This document shows, piece by piece, positions 43,990 through 53,981 of a stretch of DNA of 64,000 nucleotides. The notes below the pieces were generated by a model. That model made no database searches and was not told the origin of the DNA. It saw only the letters and a list, made by a program, of their open reading frames with translations. Each line of letters opens with the position of its first letter. Position 1 is the first letter of the stretch. The stretch spans positions 62,001-126,000 of the forward strand of contig CP060756.1 of assembly GCA_023205875.1 (NCBI GenBank), in the 5' to 3' direction. The position numbers and the translations under genes were made by a program. Source of the stretch: Chloropicon primus. Taxonomy: Eukaryota > Chlorophyta > Chloropicophyceae > Chloropicales > Chloropicaceae.

Positions 43990-44510
43990 GGCGGGCTTTC
44001 CGCGAATGGGGGATGGGTTTGGAACAAGGGGACTTGTTCTTCTGCAGCTATCGGAGGTCACCTTGATGTTCTCAAGTGGTTACGAAGCCAGAACCCGCCT
44101 TGTGATTGAAGCGAGGGGACTTGTTCTTCAGCAGCTCAAGGAAGTCACCTTGGTGTTCTGAAGTGGGCTCGAGGACAGAAGGGTGGTGCCGAGGGGAACC
44201 GCCTGGCCGTGCAAAAGACGGACGAGCTGTGGGGTCTCAGGCTGACGATGCAGCGGATAAGGGAGTTGGTCAGCGCGAAGAAGGTCGCGGAAGGACCCGC
44301 GACGGACCAAGTCGGGAACTCTTCCGTTCAGTCCGACGTCTGCAAGCTGTGAGCAGCAGTAGAAGCTTGGATTATAAGTCATCGTAACGACAGACAACGG
44401 TGTGTATGACGGTGTGTTCATTCATTCATTCATTCATTCATTCATTCATTGGCCCTTGTCAAGCAATCCTTCCTCCCTATAATCTGATCCCTTGGTTCGC
44501 CGCGGTCTCG
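43990..44510 (+). pseudogene. Chimeric relic: two ankyrin-repeat fragments plus bZIP gene tail
   Basis: Two related fragments of about 90 bases (44030-44105 and 44105-44170) read, in one frame, AAIGGHLDVLKWLRSQNPPCD and AAQGSHLGVLKWARG, the wording of long ankyrin-repeat arrays common in algae. The second runs on into a near-copy of the end of the bZIP gene: GNRLAVQK then DELWGLRLTMQRIRELVS through to SDVCKL and a stop, then the same 3' flank. About 140 bases present in the intact gene (about 45330-45472), including the leucine-zipper, are missing. The copy also covers the last codons and 3' end of the neighbouring minus-strand gene. No start or complete product is seen. Confidence 0.75.
44417..44450. 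repeat. (ATTC)n tandem repeat
   Basis: Eight ATTC units in the 3' flank of the copied segment; the parent locus (about 45665-45680) has about three, so the tract expanded after copying or contracted in the parent. Confidence 0.85.
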
Positions 44511-44739
44511 GACTTCAGAGCCTCTAGAATTCGAGGGAGGAAGAGCCCTCTAATCTAAAAAAAAAATGTCAACATAGAGGGGAACTAGCGACGGCAACTA
44601 GCGACGGCGACGGCGACGGCGACTTGTGGCGACCCTACCTCCTTCCATTGTTGCGTACCTCGACCTCGAACCCTGGCCTGGCATCATCTCACAGCACCGC
44701 ACCGCAGCATCCAGGGAAGGAGAAAGAGATTCAAAGGCC

Positions 44740-44864
44740 ATGGAAGACCACCTGAACGCAGCCAGGAGCATGGAGAACCAAACACCAGAGTTCTGCGCCT
44801 TCTGCAGCGAGGTGTTCTGTAAGTGACAACCCCGGAGACGCACGTGCGCAACACGGAACGCTGA

Positions 44865-44931
<67 letters not shown>

Positions 44932-44983
44932 CTTGCTTCTTTCCATCGGATCGGATCTCTTTCTCTTTCTCTTTCTCTCATTC

Positions 44984-45014
<31 letters not shown>

Positions 45015-45606
45015 AGGCCACCTGCCGGACGCCCACGGGAACTACTGCGGGAACTGCTGCGCGCTCCAAAAGGATGAGGTCAAAGAGGAAGTCGACCTGG
45101 ACACGGGGCTGGCCACCTGCGGCGGGTTGGGCGCTTTCCAGGCGACTCTGAACGGTGCAGCGGGCATAACCCAAACAGCGGGCAAGGTGATCCCGGTGAC
45201 CTCGGAGTGCCCCGCCGTGGTGCAGCACGAGCACGAGACGTTCTTCGAGGGAGGGGTCGAGTACAAGAAGTGCACCCAAGTCCGCAAGGTTCAGTCCAAG
45301 TGCAAGAAGGGGAACCGCCTGGCCGTGCAAAAGTACAGGCAGAAGAAGAAGAACGAGTTTGAGATGCTGAAGAAGGAGAACGCCGAGCTCAAGGCCAAGG
45401 TGGCGAAGCTCGAGAGCATTGTCAAGTACTGCCGCGGCGGGGACCCCAACAACGAGACAACGGCGAGTCAGGCTGACGAGCTGTGGGGTCTCAGGCTGAC
45501 GATGCAGCGGATAAGGGAGCTAGTCAGCGCGAAGAAGGTCGCGGAAGGACCCGCGACGGACCAAGTCGGGAACTCTTCCGTTCAGTCCGACGTCTGCAAG
45601 CTGTGA
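44740..45606 (+). CDS. bZIP-like protein with N-terminal Cys-rich motif
   Basis: Exons 44740-44818 and 45017-45606 give 222 residues; the splice (donor GTAAGT, acceptor CGCAG) restores a Cys codon. The N-terminus has Cys19-x2-Cys22, Cys27-His28, and Cys37-x2-Cys40-Cys41, which looks like a zinc-binding module. The centre has a basic region KKGNRLAVQKYRQKKKNE with the bZIP Asn-x7-Arg spacing (Asn126, Arg134) and then FEMLKKENAELKAKVAKLES, a short zipper. The C-terminus is Ser/Thr rich. A DNA-binding regulator is likely; the family is not recognised. The intron has a (TC)n tract and then (ACG)n just before the acceptor. Convergent with the next gene, 97 bases apart. Confidence 0.78.
44866..45013 (+). 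repeat. (TC)n and (ACG)n repeats in bZIP intron
   Basis: A (TC)n run to about 44929, TTTCTC repeats, then (ACG)n from 44984 to the acceptor. They make up most of the 198-base intron. Confidence 0.85.
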
Positions 45607-45703
45607 GCAGCAGAAGAAGCTTGAATTATAAGTCATCGTAACGACAGACGACAGTGTGTATTGTATATCATTCATTCATTTGGCCCTTGTCAGCAATCAT
45701 TCC

Positions 45704-45906
45704 TCATCCCGATTTTTTGTTCGCCTCGGCGGCCTTCCTCTTTTCCCACGAAGGGACAAAGCAATCCTTGTCCGAGGACTTGCAGGGGTTGAACCACATG
45801 TCGCCATCCACCCAGCCGACAATGTCCGCGGGCTTTAGCTTAGCTGTAACGTGGACCTTCTTCTTGGGCCTGTAGAACGTGTAGTGGTCGTTCGTCAGTT
45901 GTTTCT

Positions 45907-45947
<41 letters not shown>

Positions 45948-46773
45948 AGAGAGAGAAGTCAGCACGTCATCCCGCCAGTTGCTTGGTCAGCCGCACACAG
46001 AGCCTTCGCCCTCTTACCCTGAGTTTCCCCAGGCACTGGGGCTCCTTCTTCCTGTTCAAAACAATCTTGTCGCCCTGCATCGAGAACGGGATGGGGCCGC
46101 ACCAATCCAAACGAATCAGAGGTCGGTTGCCGTTGGCCTTGACCCAGATCTCCTTCTCCGCGTCATTGATGTCGAGGTAAATGTACTGCCTCACGTCCCC
46201 GAACGTTCTGCGCAGGCCCATCATGTTGCACAGCATCTTGAACTGGGGCATGTTGCACACCATGTCGATGGTCATTTTCGACTTGTACCCCCCGTGCACC
46301 GCGTCGAGCTTCTTCGCGGGCTTCTTCGCGGGCTTCTTCGCAGGCTTCTTCGCCGGAGGAGGTAGTTTGGGCTCCACCGACCTCACTCTGGGCGGGTCCA
46401 CGGCGACCTTCGGGATGATCTCCGGGATCGCAGTCGCGTTCCCCCCTCCCGTCGACGCGAGTGGGTCCAGGTCCAAGTCCAAGTCCCACGCCGAAGGGTC
46501 GAGGGTCCAGGTGTCCGGGACCACGAGCCTGGGGCCCGCCTCGATCGCGGTCGCAAGGCTCGTGGTGTTGTCGCTCGGCTCCGCTGTCGTGACATTCGCC
46601 GAAGCGATCGAGTCCACCACCTCGTCCACCACCTCGTCCAGCTTCTGCTGGACCTCGACGAGTTCGGTCAGGAAGTTCCTCACATCGATCGCGTCCGCTC
46701 GCCCGCCGTGGAACGACGAGGAGGCGGCGAGAGCAAAGAGCAGGACCACGAAACAGATCACCCTCGCGGCCAT
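45704..46773 (-). CDS. Secreted protein with Pro-Ala-Lys-Lys repeats, unknown
   Basis: Exons 46018-46773 and 45704-45904 give 318 residues. A signal peptide (AARVICFVVLLFALAASSS) leads, followed by an acidic Asp/Leu-rich region, four PAKK repeats (about 145-162), and a globular C-terminal part with several Cys/Trp (DMVCNMPQFKMLCNMMGL, WCGPIPFSMQG, GWVDGDMWFNPCKSSDKDC). The intron starts GTAAGA and has (TC)n in the sense direction before TTTCAG. Phase 0. I do not recognise it; a luminal or cell-surface protein is likely. The model replaces a longer unspliced reading that ends soon after the donor. Confidence 0.7.
45908..45956 (-). repeat. (CT)n microsatellite in intron, sense strand
   Basis: (GA)n on the plus strand, abutting the acceptor of exon 2 of the minus-strand gene. 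Confidence 0.85.
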
Positions 46774-47453
46774 GGTCACGCACTCACAACAAATCCAATC
46801 CAATCCGATCTCCCTCTCCAAACTCCGTCTCCAAAACCACCCCTCCTGTGGGAGTTAGCCCAACTCAACCTCGACAAGCTTACGCGCGGATCCCAATCCC
46901 AATCCCAATCCCAATCCTAATCCCAATCCAAACCTGAAAGCGTTCCGTGTTGCCCTACCGGTCCCGCCCTTCGATACAATGCGAGTGCTCTGAACTCGAT
47001 CGTCATTCGCCTTGCCATTGACCCCCCTGTCTCGGTCTCGTCGTCGATCCCTCCCGCGAACGCTTTCCCTCCGTCGCACGTTATTCATTATTCTATCTAA
47101 GACGTTATTCTATCGTATCGTTTCATGAGTGTACCCCGGGGGAGGAGGACGTTGGCTCGGCTCTGTCTTTGGAAGTCAAACCCAAAGGCGGTGCCTTGGA
47201 CAGCGGGCAAGACCACGAGTGAGTGACTGGTGACCGGGGGGAGAGTGAGAGAGACGGACGGAGCTTCAGGTTTCCTTGGTGAGAGTCTTACCGGGCTCGG
47301 ACAAGACGAGGAACAGTCGCCACAGTGTCCATACACACGAGTTATCAAAAAATAGAGAGAGACAAGAGAGAGACAAGAGAGAGAGAGAGAGAGACATACA
47401 TACATACATACATACATAGAGAGTCGGGGTCGGGTCGGGTCCTTGCTGGCGTG
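46774..47453. other. Divergent intergenic region with ATCCCA and ATAC repeats
   Basis: No gene. Contains (ATCCCA)n at 46890-46936, a purine-rich stretch and (ATAC)n at about 47394-47418 just before CFAP61. Long open frames here are antisense or repeat-derived. Confidence 0.5.
46890..46936. repeat. ATCCCA hexamer tandem repeat
   Basis: About seven units, some degenerate (ATCCTA, ATCCAA). Confidence 0.75.
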
Positions 47454-50400
47454 ATGGTGACCGCGGTGGACGTCGTGGAGGTCCGCGTCTGCGAGGCGGG
47501 GAACCTCGCGAAGATCAAGAAGGATGTGAGCTGGGAGAATTCGGGGAACTTTTTTGACTGCGTGGACTTGGAGCAGGCGTTGGACGACAGCGTGCTGTCG
47601 GTGTACGCCACGGACTCGAGCACCGGGCAGGTGGTGGGGTTCCTGGCTCTGGAGGTCAGCCCGAGCCAGGAGGACGTGGTGGAGAACGCCCCGAGGAGGG
47701 AGTGGATTGAGGGCGAGATGAAGACGCTGGGATACTCCAAGGGGTCGACCCTGTGGGTGAACGTGGCGTGCCTCTGCAGGAAGGGCGGGGACGTTCCCTT
47801 GAGGAGCATGCTCGCGTTCGCTTTCAACAAGTTCGCGCACGTGGACTCGATCGCCATGGCGGTCGTGGACAGGGACTACCTCCCGAACAAGGCCATCGGG
47901 GTGGGCATCCCAAAGATATCCAAAAACCTCGAGCTCAAGGTGAACCTGAGCTGCGTGGAGAGGAGCACCATCTGCCCCAAGCTGGTCGTCAGGCCGGCCA
48001 AGGTGGAGGACCACGACGACCTCGTCCCCGTCGTGGAGGAGATGAAGGCCAAGTTCCCGGACTTGTCTCAGCTCCCCGACTCGGTCAAGCCGGGGGAGAA
48101 GTTCGCCCTGGCACGCCTGATAGAGAACGACTCTTGGAGCGTCCTCGTGGCCACGGTGAAGGACAAGATCGTCGGAATGATGTGCCTGCAGGAGGTGGAG
48201 GACTTGCAGTACTACCAGGAGAACTTCGACTTGGAGATGTTTGACGACTTGGCCGAAGTGATCGAGGCGGAGCCGCAGCAGGCGGAGCCCAAGGAGGCCG
48301 AGGCCGCGACGGAGGGGGCCGACGGAGGCGAGGCCGGGGAGGCTTCCCCGGAAGGAGAGGGGGAAGGAGAGGGGGCCGAGGAGGGCCAGGAGGGGAGTGC
48401 TCAGGGCGAGGCGTCTCCCGCCAAGGAGGGGAGCGAGGAAGAGAAAGCCGAGGCGCAGGGAGCCGAGGGAGGCACGGAAGAGGACCAAGAAGCGGCCCAG
48501 GAGGCGAACGAGGAGGACGAGGACTTTGATTTCACCGGCGACGAGGAGGATGGGGAGGAGGAGAACGCGAACGTGGAGGAGGACGGGGAGGCGGCCCCAG
48601 AAGCCAAGAGGGAGTCTTTGGCCTTTGCGGTGAAGATGTTCTGCATGAAGGACGAGTACGCCAACCAGGCCATGGACTTCCTTCAGCCCGCTTTCGACAG
48701 CTTTCCGAACAAGGACTACTGCATAGTCTCGCTGTCCCACAACTCGAGGGTTCCAGACCTGCTCTCGTCCTTCTCCCAGGCCACTGCAGCCACCGAGAAG
48801 CTCTCTTCTGACGTCCTTTACGTGCTGCACAGGTACTCCCTGCTCACGGACTTTCAGACGGACAAGGCGGAGGCCGGGGACTACAACGAGATCCTGGACC
48901 TTCTCGGGGAGCTTGCGGAGGACAAGTCGATGCTGGAGAGCATCAACAAGGCTCTTGACACCGGCAACTTGATCAAGGCGACCTGCCAGGGTCAGATCGT
49001 GGGCGTGTGCTCGGTCGAGCCCAAGGTGAATCTTGCGGAGCTCATGACCAACTTCCAGCTCAGCGCGTTCTCTGAGACGCTCAAGTACCGGAATTACAAC
49101 TTGGGGGAGCTGACGACGTTCGTGATGAACCCCGTCTTCTCTTACCAGAAGAAGTTCTTCCTGAGCAACGTGATGAGGCTCGTCTCCAAGACCAGCCTGT
49201 GCTTCCTCCTCAGGGAGGGAAAACCGGTCGCCGATATCCTAGACGTCTTCTACCCGATCCAAAGGAGGACGGGCAAGGGAAATGGCGAGACGGACTACCT
49301 ATTGTTCTCCCTGAACCAGAGGGACGTTTACAAGGAGAAAGACCCCCTGAACGCCAGGGTGATTGTTGTGGGGGCGTCCAAGTGCGGCCTGTCCTGCTTG
49401 GAGTCCCTCCTCCAGAACCCGCAGTACCACTTCACGAACATGACCATGGTCACCGCGGACCAGGCGGTGACCAAGTTGGCCGGCGAGCACGCCTTCCTGT
49501 CGCAAGTCCGCCTGATCAGCTGCTCGGTCGTTGAGATCAACAGGGAAGAGAAGCAGGTCTTCCTCGAGGACGACACGGTCCTTTCCTACGACATTCTTGT
49601 ACTCACCTCGGGGGTGCAGGATCAGCTTGACTTTGGCATGGGCGAGGAGGCTCTTCCAGTGGTCACGGCCGCCGGCCTGAAGGATTACTTGAAGTCGAGC
49701 GAATCCAAGCCCGAGCACGCGATCGTGTACGGCGGGAGGGGGGAGGCCTTCGACGCCATGAGCGCCTTGGACGACGAGGGGGTCGAGTACACCTACGCCT
49801 CGCCGGAGACCTCGCTGAAGTCCGTGCTCGTGGAGCGGATCGCCGCCGAGGTGGAGATCGACAAGTTCCTGAGGAAGCCAACGAGGATGACCCTCCACAG
49901 CGTTTCCGCGGGGAGCGACAAATCTTTGGGCTGCTCTTTCGTGAACATGGACGGGAGCATCGTCAAGACGGAGACTTCGCTTCTCGTGCTGGCGCACACC
50001 CAGAACGTGAACTCCAACATCTTCGGCTGCCTGAACGACTCCTCCATTGTTTATGATGGCAGGCTGGTGGTGAACGGCAGCTTCTGCACCACGGACGAGT
50101 TCATCTTCGGCGGGGGAACCATGGCGAAGTTCTCCCGGTTGTACGGCGGTCTTCCCGTCGAGATGTTCAACTCGGAGGAGGTTGGCAAGATCTTGGCGGC
50201 CAACATCACGGCCAAGTGTGAGCAGGCCAACGGCACCAGGGAGCACGCCAAGGACCTGGCGGAGGTCCCCCAGTTCAAGGAGCCCGTGGGGTTCAGCTAC
50301 AGGTTGCCCCACAAGGGAACGAGCGTGACGTACATCTCGTACCCCCCCCTCAGCAACACGACCGTAGCCGTTCCCGAGGGAGGGAGACTCCTCAGGACCA

Positions 50401-50774
50401 CGAAGGATGGTCAGCTCAGCATTCTTGGGATCGACAAGAACGACGTCGTGTGTACACTATGCTTCTGCGGTCCCCACCACGCCGACGTCGACAAGATGAA
50501 GGGTCTGATGGGTCTGCACACCAACTACCTCGGCAAGAGGAACAAGGAGCTCGACAAGATCCCTTGCATCTACTCTTACCTCACAGAAACGTGGTCGGCG
50601 GCCCTGTACTCGGAACAAGTGCAGCAACTCCGACGACTGATTCTGACCCAAGGCCTGCCCAAGACCCAAAGCGGCTTGAGAAGCTCGATACACAACGGCG
50701 TCCTGGAGCTGGTGAAGGAGAACATCCAAGACTTCACGAACTACCACCTGCCGTACACCGACTCCTATTACTAA
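47454..50774 (+). CDS. CFAP61: CFAP61, radial spoke/calmodulin-and-spoke complex subunit
   Basis: 1106 residues from the first ATG in the conserved part. The N-terminus has two acetyltransferase-like (GNAT-like) units, split by a low-complexity acidic insert (about 265-385). The C-terminal half holds a Rossmann/FAD-like region with ARVIVVGASKCGLSCLESLLQNP and a long oxidoreductase-like stretch, ending ...DFTNYHLPYTDSYY. This order, with DLLSSFSQATAATEKLSSDVLYVLHRYSLL-like motifs in the middle, is that of CFAP61/FAP61, an axonemal protein at the base of radial spoke 3. No intron seen. The frame is open upstream but that part is repeat-derived. Confidence 0.9.
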   Translation: MVTAVDVVEVRVCEAGNLAKIKKDVSWENSGNFFDCVDLEQALDDSVLSVYATDSSTGQVVGFLALEVSPSQEDVVENAPRREWIEGEMKTLGYSKGSTLWVNVACLCRKGGDVPLRSMLAFAFNKFAHVDSIAMAVVDRDYLPNKAIGVGIPKISKNLELKVNLSCVERSTICPKLVVRPAKVEDHDDLVPVVEEMKAKFPDLSQLPDSVKPGEKFALARLIENDSWSVLVATVKDKIVGMMCLQEVEDLQYYQENFDLEMFDDLAEVIEAEPQQAEPKEAEAATEGADGGEAGEASPEGEGEGEGAEEGQEGSAQGEASPAKEGSEEEKAEAQGAEGGTEEDQEAAQEANEEDEDFDFTGDEEDGEEENANVEEDGEAAPEAKRESLAFAVKMFCMKDEYANQAMDFLQPAFDSFPNKDYCIVSLSHNSRVPDLLSSFSQATAATEKLSSDVLYVLHRYSLLTDFQTDKAEAGDYNEILDLLGELAEDKSMLESINKALDTGNLIKATCQGQIVGVCSVEPKVNLAELMTNFQLSAFSETLKYRNYNLGELTTFVMNPVFSYQKKFFLSNVMRLVSKTSLCFLLREGKPVADILDVFYPIQRRTGKGNGETDYLLFSLNQRDVYKEKDPLNARVIVVGASKCGLSCLESLLQNPQYHFTNMTMVTADQAVTKLAGEHAFLSQVRLISCSVVEINREEKQVFLEDDTVLSYDILVLTSGVQDQLDFGMGEEALPVVTAAGLKDYLKSSESKPEHAIVYGGRGEAFDAMSALDDEGVEYTYASPETSLKSVLVERIAAEVEIDKFLRKPTRMTLHSVSAGSDKSLGCSFVNMDGSIVKTETSLLVLAHTQNVNSNIFGCLNDSSIVYDGRLVVNGSFCTTDEFIFGGGTMAKFSRLYGGLPVEMFNSEEVGKILAANITAKCEQANGTREHAKDLAEVPQFKEPVGFSYRLPHKGTSVTYISYPPLSNTTVAVPEGGRLLRTTKDGQLSILGIDKNDVVCTLCFCGPHHADVDKMKGLMGLHTNYLGKRNKELDKIPCIYSYLTETWSAALYSEQVQQLRRLILTQGLPKTQSGLRSSIHNGVLELVKENIQDFTNYHLPYTDSYY

Positions 50775-51162
50775 GCCTATTACACCTTTGCCTTGTGAGT
50801 GTGTGTGCCTGTAATCGTAATCGTAATCGTAATCGTACCGTACTGTTTTTTGACTCCACTCCACTCTCCATTCTCGTGAGTTTGGTAAAACGCTTTTCAT
50901 CTGATTCATCCGCCAGAGGCGACGCTTTACCAGGAGAGAACGAGAGAGAGGAGAGTGCGGACGAGGAGAGGGGAGGAGAGCAAGGAACGCAGGAGGGGGA
51001 AGGGATCCAATTCGCACGTTTGTCGTGCATTGAGTCTCCTTCGTTGGGAGTCGCGAAGACGATGGAGGCGGTGCACCGGCCACGCTAGCAGTTGGACTTG
51101 CAGTTGTTGGGTATTTGTATAGGGATTGGAAGGAGCGCGGGGAGTACTCTGAACGGGGAAGG
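50775..51162. other. Intergenic with TAATCG repeat
   Basis: No gene. TAATCG repeated about four times at 50811-50838; GAGA-rich stretch near 50945. Confidence 0.5.
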
Positions 51163-51805
51163 ATGAGCGCGGCGGCGAGCCAGAACGGCATTCCTCTCCA
51201 AGCGAGGAAGGGGAGGGACTTGCAAAAGTACGAGGCGGGGCACCGCCTGGTCGCTGGGTGCATCCCCATTCGATACGTGCAGAGGGACGGGGGGCAACAC
51301 GTCGAGATACTCATGATCACGAGCAAGAGCAGTGACCTCCTGGTGCTTCCAAAGGTACGCGGACGCGTGCAGGGCCTTCGGAGTTGAAGGATCCCACCTT
51401 TTCTCTAACTCTCTCTCTTCGTCGTGTCTTTTGCTTCGCTTTCCTTCCGGGAACTCAACAACACCAAAACACCATCGGCAGGGAGGCTGGGAGGTGGACG
51501 AGACCCTTGAAGCGGCAGCGGCCAGGGAGACCATGGAGGAGGCCGGCGTCACTGGAGACCTGAAGGGCCCGAAGCGGGGACCCTTCTCTTTCACGACGAA
51601 AAGGAAGAGCCTTTGCAAGGCGTACTTGTACATTATGAAAGTGAATGAGGAGCTCTCCGAGTGGCCCGAACGGCACGAAAGGAAGCGTTCGTGGTACTCG
51701 ATTGACGATGCTGTAAAGTTATGCAAGTGGGACTGGATGAAAGATGCTTTGTGTACACTAAAGGAGGAGGAGCTGGCCGCAAAAGGTGTAGAGCTGGTTG
51801 GTTGA
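51163..51805 (+). CDS. Nudix hydrolase, diphosphoinositol-polyphosphate-type
   Basis: Exons 51163-51354 and 51482-51805 give 171 residues. The Nudix box is GGWEVDETLEAAAARETMEE then AGV (residues 65-87), matching Gx5Ex7REUxEExGU; the intron falls exactly before it. AGCIPIRY, the LVLPK strand and the WYSID segment match DIPP/Aps and plant NUDT16/17-like enzymes, which hydrolyse inositol pyrophosphates or diadenosine polyphosphates. The start is the first ATG; the open frame before it begins with TTG. Donor GTACGC, acceptor GGCAG. Confidence 0.88.
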
Positions 51806-51923
51806 CGACGGAAACCTTCCTTGCCTTGGGACAGATGAGATTAATCCTTAGAATACAAACATCGTTTTTGTTGCGTTTTGCTGGAAGCGGGGAGCACACC
51901 CAGTAGAAGCAGGAGCCCTGTGA

Positions 51924-53357
51924 TCAGCCCTCTGCTGGCTTTCCTTCCCCGTCCTCCTGCGGCTCTTTCTTTGGATTGAAAATCTGCTCAAGGAGCTCAG
52001 GGTCCGCGCTCTGCGGAGCCTTCAGGACCTCGGCCTTCACGCTGGGCAAGATCGGTATCGGGGCCTGCGCCAGGGACACGATGGTCGGGGGCACTCCGCT
52101 GGCGACCATGTAATCGTAGCACCCGTTGAGGATGCACAAGAGGCACAGGGTGTACTTGGCGTTCGCCCTTATCTTCGTGATCGTGCTCGTCTCCGCCAGC
52201 TGCGTCAGCATGGGCACAGCCCCCGAGGCGACAATCCTCACCTTGTTCGGGTCACTGCACGCCAGGTGCCTCAAGCAGCCCGTCGAAGCTTTCATGAGGA
52301 GCTCCATGGTCGGGTGCACCTTCACCTTTGCGCTCTTCTTCTTCTTCTTCTTCTTCTTGCCACCGCCGTCGTCGCCCGCCAGGGAGGCGACCCCCTCCTT
52401 GAGGCCCTCCATGGCGATCGTGACCACGTCCTGGTCCGTCATCTCCTTCAGGACCTCGTCCACGTTGGGAATCTGGAAGATCCACCAAAGGCACCCCACG
52501 ATGTAAGCCCTCGTTTGAGCGAAGAACATCTTTTGGGGGTGGTTGGGGTCCACCGTGTCTGGCCTATTCCCCCTCGTCTTGTAAAGCCTCGTTAGCATTG
52601 GGATCACCCCGTTCTGGTACGACAGGATTCTGTTGGCTTCCACCTCGAGCAGCCTGTAAAACAAGCCAGTCGCAGCCTCGACCACGTTGTCCGTCTTCCA
52701 CCTTCGTATGGCACTCACCAGAACCTTGATGCCCCCCACTTTCCCGAAGTGTATCTTGAGGTCGTCGTTCCCCGCGGTGGCGAACCGCATGGCCATCATT
52801 GCGTCCGCTACGATGATGTCCGAGGGCGTGTCGTCAATGGCACGCAGGACAACTCTCCAGGGCAGCTCTATCTGGCTCAGCACGGTCTTCCTCGTCGCCG
52901 TCTTCTCCAGAAGCAGCCTCAGTATTCCCATAGCGCTGGCCTGGCAATCGTCCGTTGAGGAAAGGAACTTGCACACCACCCTCGCGGTGTAGTTCTGCGT
53001 CACTGGCGACCGCCACACCGCTATCGCTTCCCTGTTCGCCTCGTCCTTGCACAGCGTGTGAAGGAGCCCTATGGCGCTCGTCCGCTCAATTTGCCCACAC
53101 TCTTTGTTGTCAAGGACGAAGAGGCAGGAGGACACCGCACCTGCGGCGCATATTTCCTTTGCAGACTTGAGAGCATGGTGCCTGAGAAGGAACGCCGCCT
53201 CCGTTTTCGTCGTAGGTTGACCCCCAGCTCCCTTGTTGAGAACCCCGAGACCTCCAAGGACAGCCACCAAGCTCGGGATGTCGTTCTTTGACTCGCTGTT
53301 ATTCTGCGGATAATACAGCACTTCGCCCGCAGGCTCACTCGTCGAAGCCACAGCCAT
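51924..53357 (-). CDS. Armadillo-repeat protein
   Basis: 477 residues from the first ATG (the frame before it starts with GTG). It is built of armadillo-type helical repeats (for example GLLHTLCKDEANREAI, SAIRRWKTDNVVEAATGLFYRLLEV, GCLRHLACSDPNKVRIVASGAVPML). An insert GGGKKKKKKKKSAKVK (about 350) sits between repeats, encoded by an AAG run. The tail is acidic/Pro rich. ARM proteins are scaffolds; no specific family is recognised. No intron. Confidence 0.75.
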   Translation of the reverse strand: MAVASTSEPAGEVLYYPQNNSESKNDIPSLVAVLGGLGVLNKGAGGQPTTKTEAAFLLRHHALKSAKEICAAGAVSSCLFVLDNKECGQIERTSAIGLLHTLCKDEANREAIAVWRSPVTQNYTARVVCKFLSSTDDCQASAMGILRLLLEKTATRKTVLSQIELPWRVVLRAIDDTPSDIIVADAMMAMRFATAGNDDLKIHFGKVGGIKVLVSAIRRWKTDNVVEAATGLFYRLLEVEANRILSYQNGVIPMLTRLYKTRGNRPDTVDPNHPQKMFFAQTRAYIVGCLWWIFQIPNVDEVLKEMTDQDVVTIAMEGLKEGVASLAGDDGGGKKKKKKKKSAKVKVHPTMELLMKASTGCLRHLACSDPNKVRIVASGAVPMLTQLAETSTITKIRANAKYTLCLLCILNGCYDYMVASGVPPTIVSLAQAPIPILPSVKAEVLKAPQSADPELLEQIFNPKKEPQEDGEGKPAEG

Positions 53358-53981
53358 TCCGAGCGTCTCTCCCCCTCCCCTCCTCACACAAACACAACAC
53401 CAAGGCCAAGAAGGGGTTTAGTCCCCTCAAGAGGTTGTCTCGACCACCTCAAAAACTCCCAGTGCTTCCCGGTCCTCCCCTGGAGTTGGAATGTGCTTGA
53501 TGACCCGTGAATGACTTTGCCCCTCGTGCTCCCAGTCAGGCCACCGAACCAAACCGAACACTCCCTCTCGTGACCTCGCCTGGGTTCACAAAAGCACTCG
53601 AGAGTTGTCCTCCTCGCTCGTCGCTCCTCGTCGCTCTGCAGAGAGGTGAGGTGATATGATGGTCAAAACAAAACGAAGGCAAACACTTTACACCCAAGGT
53701 GGTCATCTTGGACAACGACACCTGGCCTTGGCAGGACAAAGGTACGAGGGACAAAGTCACTCGTCTCTCTCGTCCACTTGGTTGTCGCAACCTTTGACGG
53801 TGCAGGGTGGAAGGGCTTGGCTTGGCACCAAGGGAGAACGCTAGAACGCTCGTGGTGTGTGTGTGTGTGTGTGCTGTCGCAACTTCTCTCTCGACTGGTC
53901 GGGGAGTGGTAGGTTTTAGACCTTGGGGGTTGGTTTGCAGGACAATACAATACTGTATCCCTATAGGGGTTCGAGGACAAG
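53358..53981. other. Divergent intergenic region
   Basis: No gene supported. Includes GT-repeat near 53860-53876. Frames here are Ser/Pro/Thr rich and antisense to the RRM gene's leader. Confidence 0.5.

Noticed and set aside
47097-48830. 577-residue minus-strand frame opposite CFAP61
   Set aside because: Antisense shadow of CFAP61, with low-complexity Leu/Arg/Val content and no motif.
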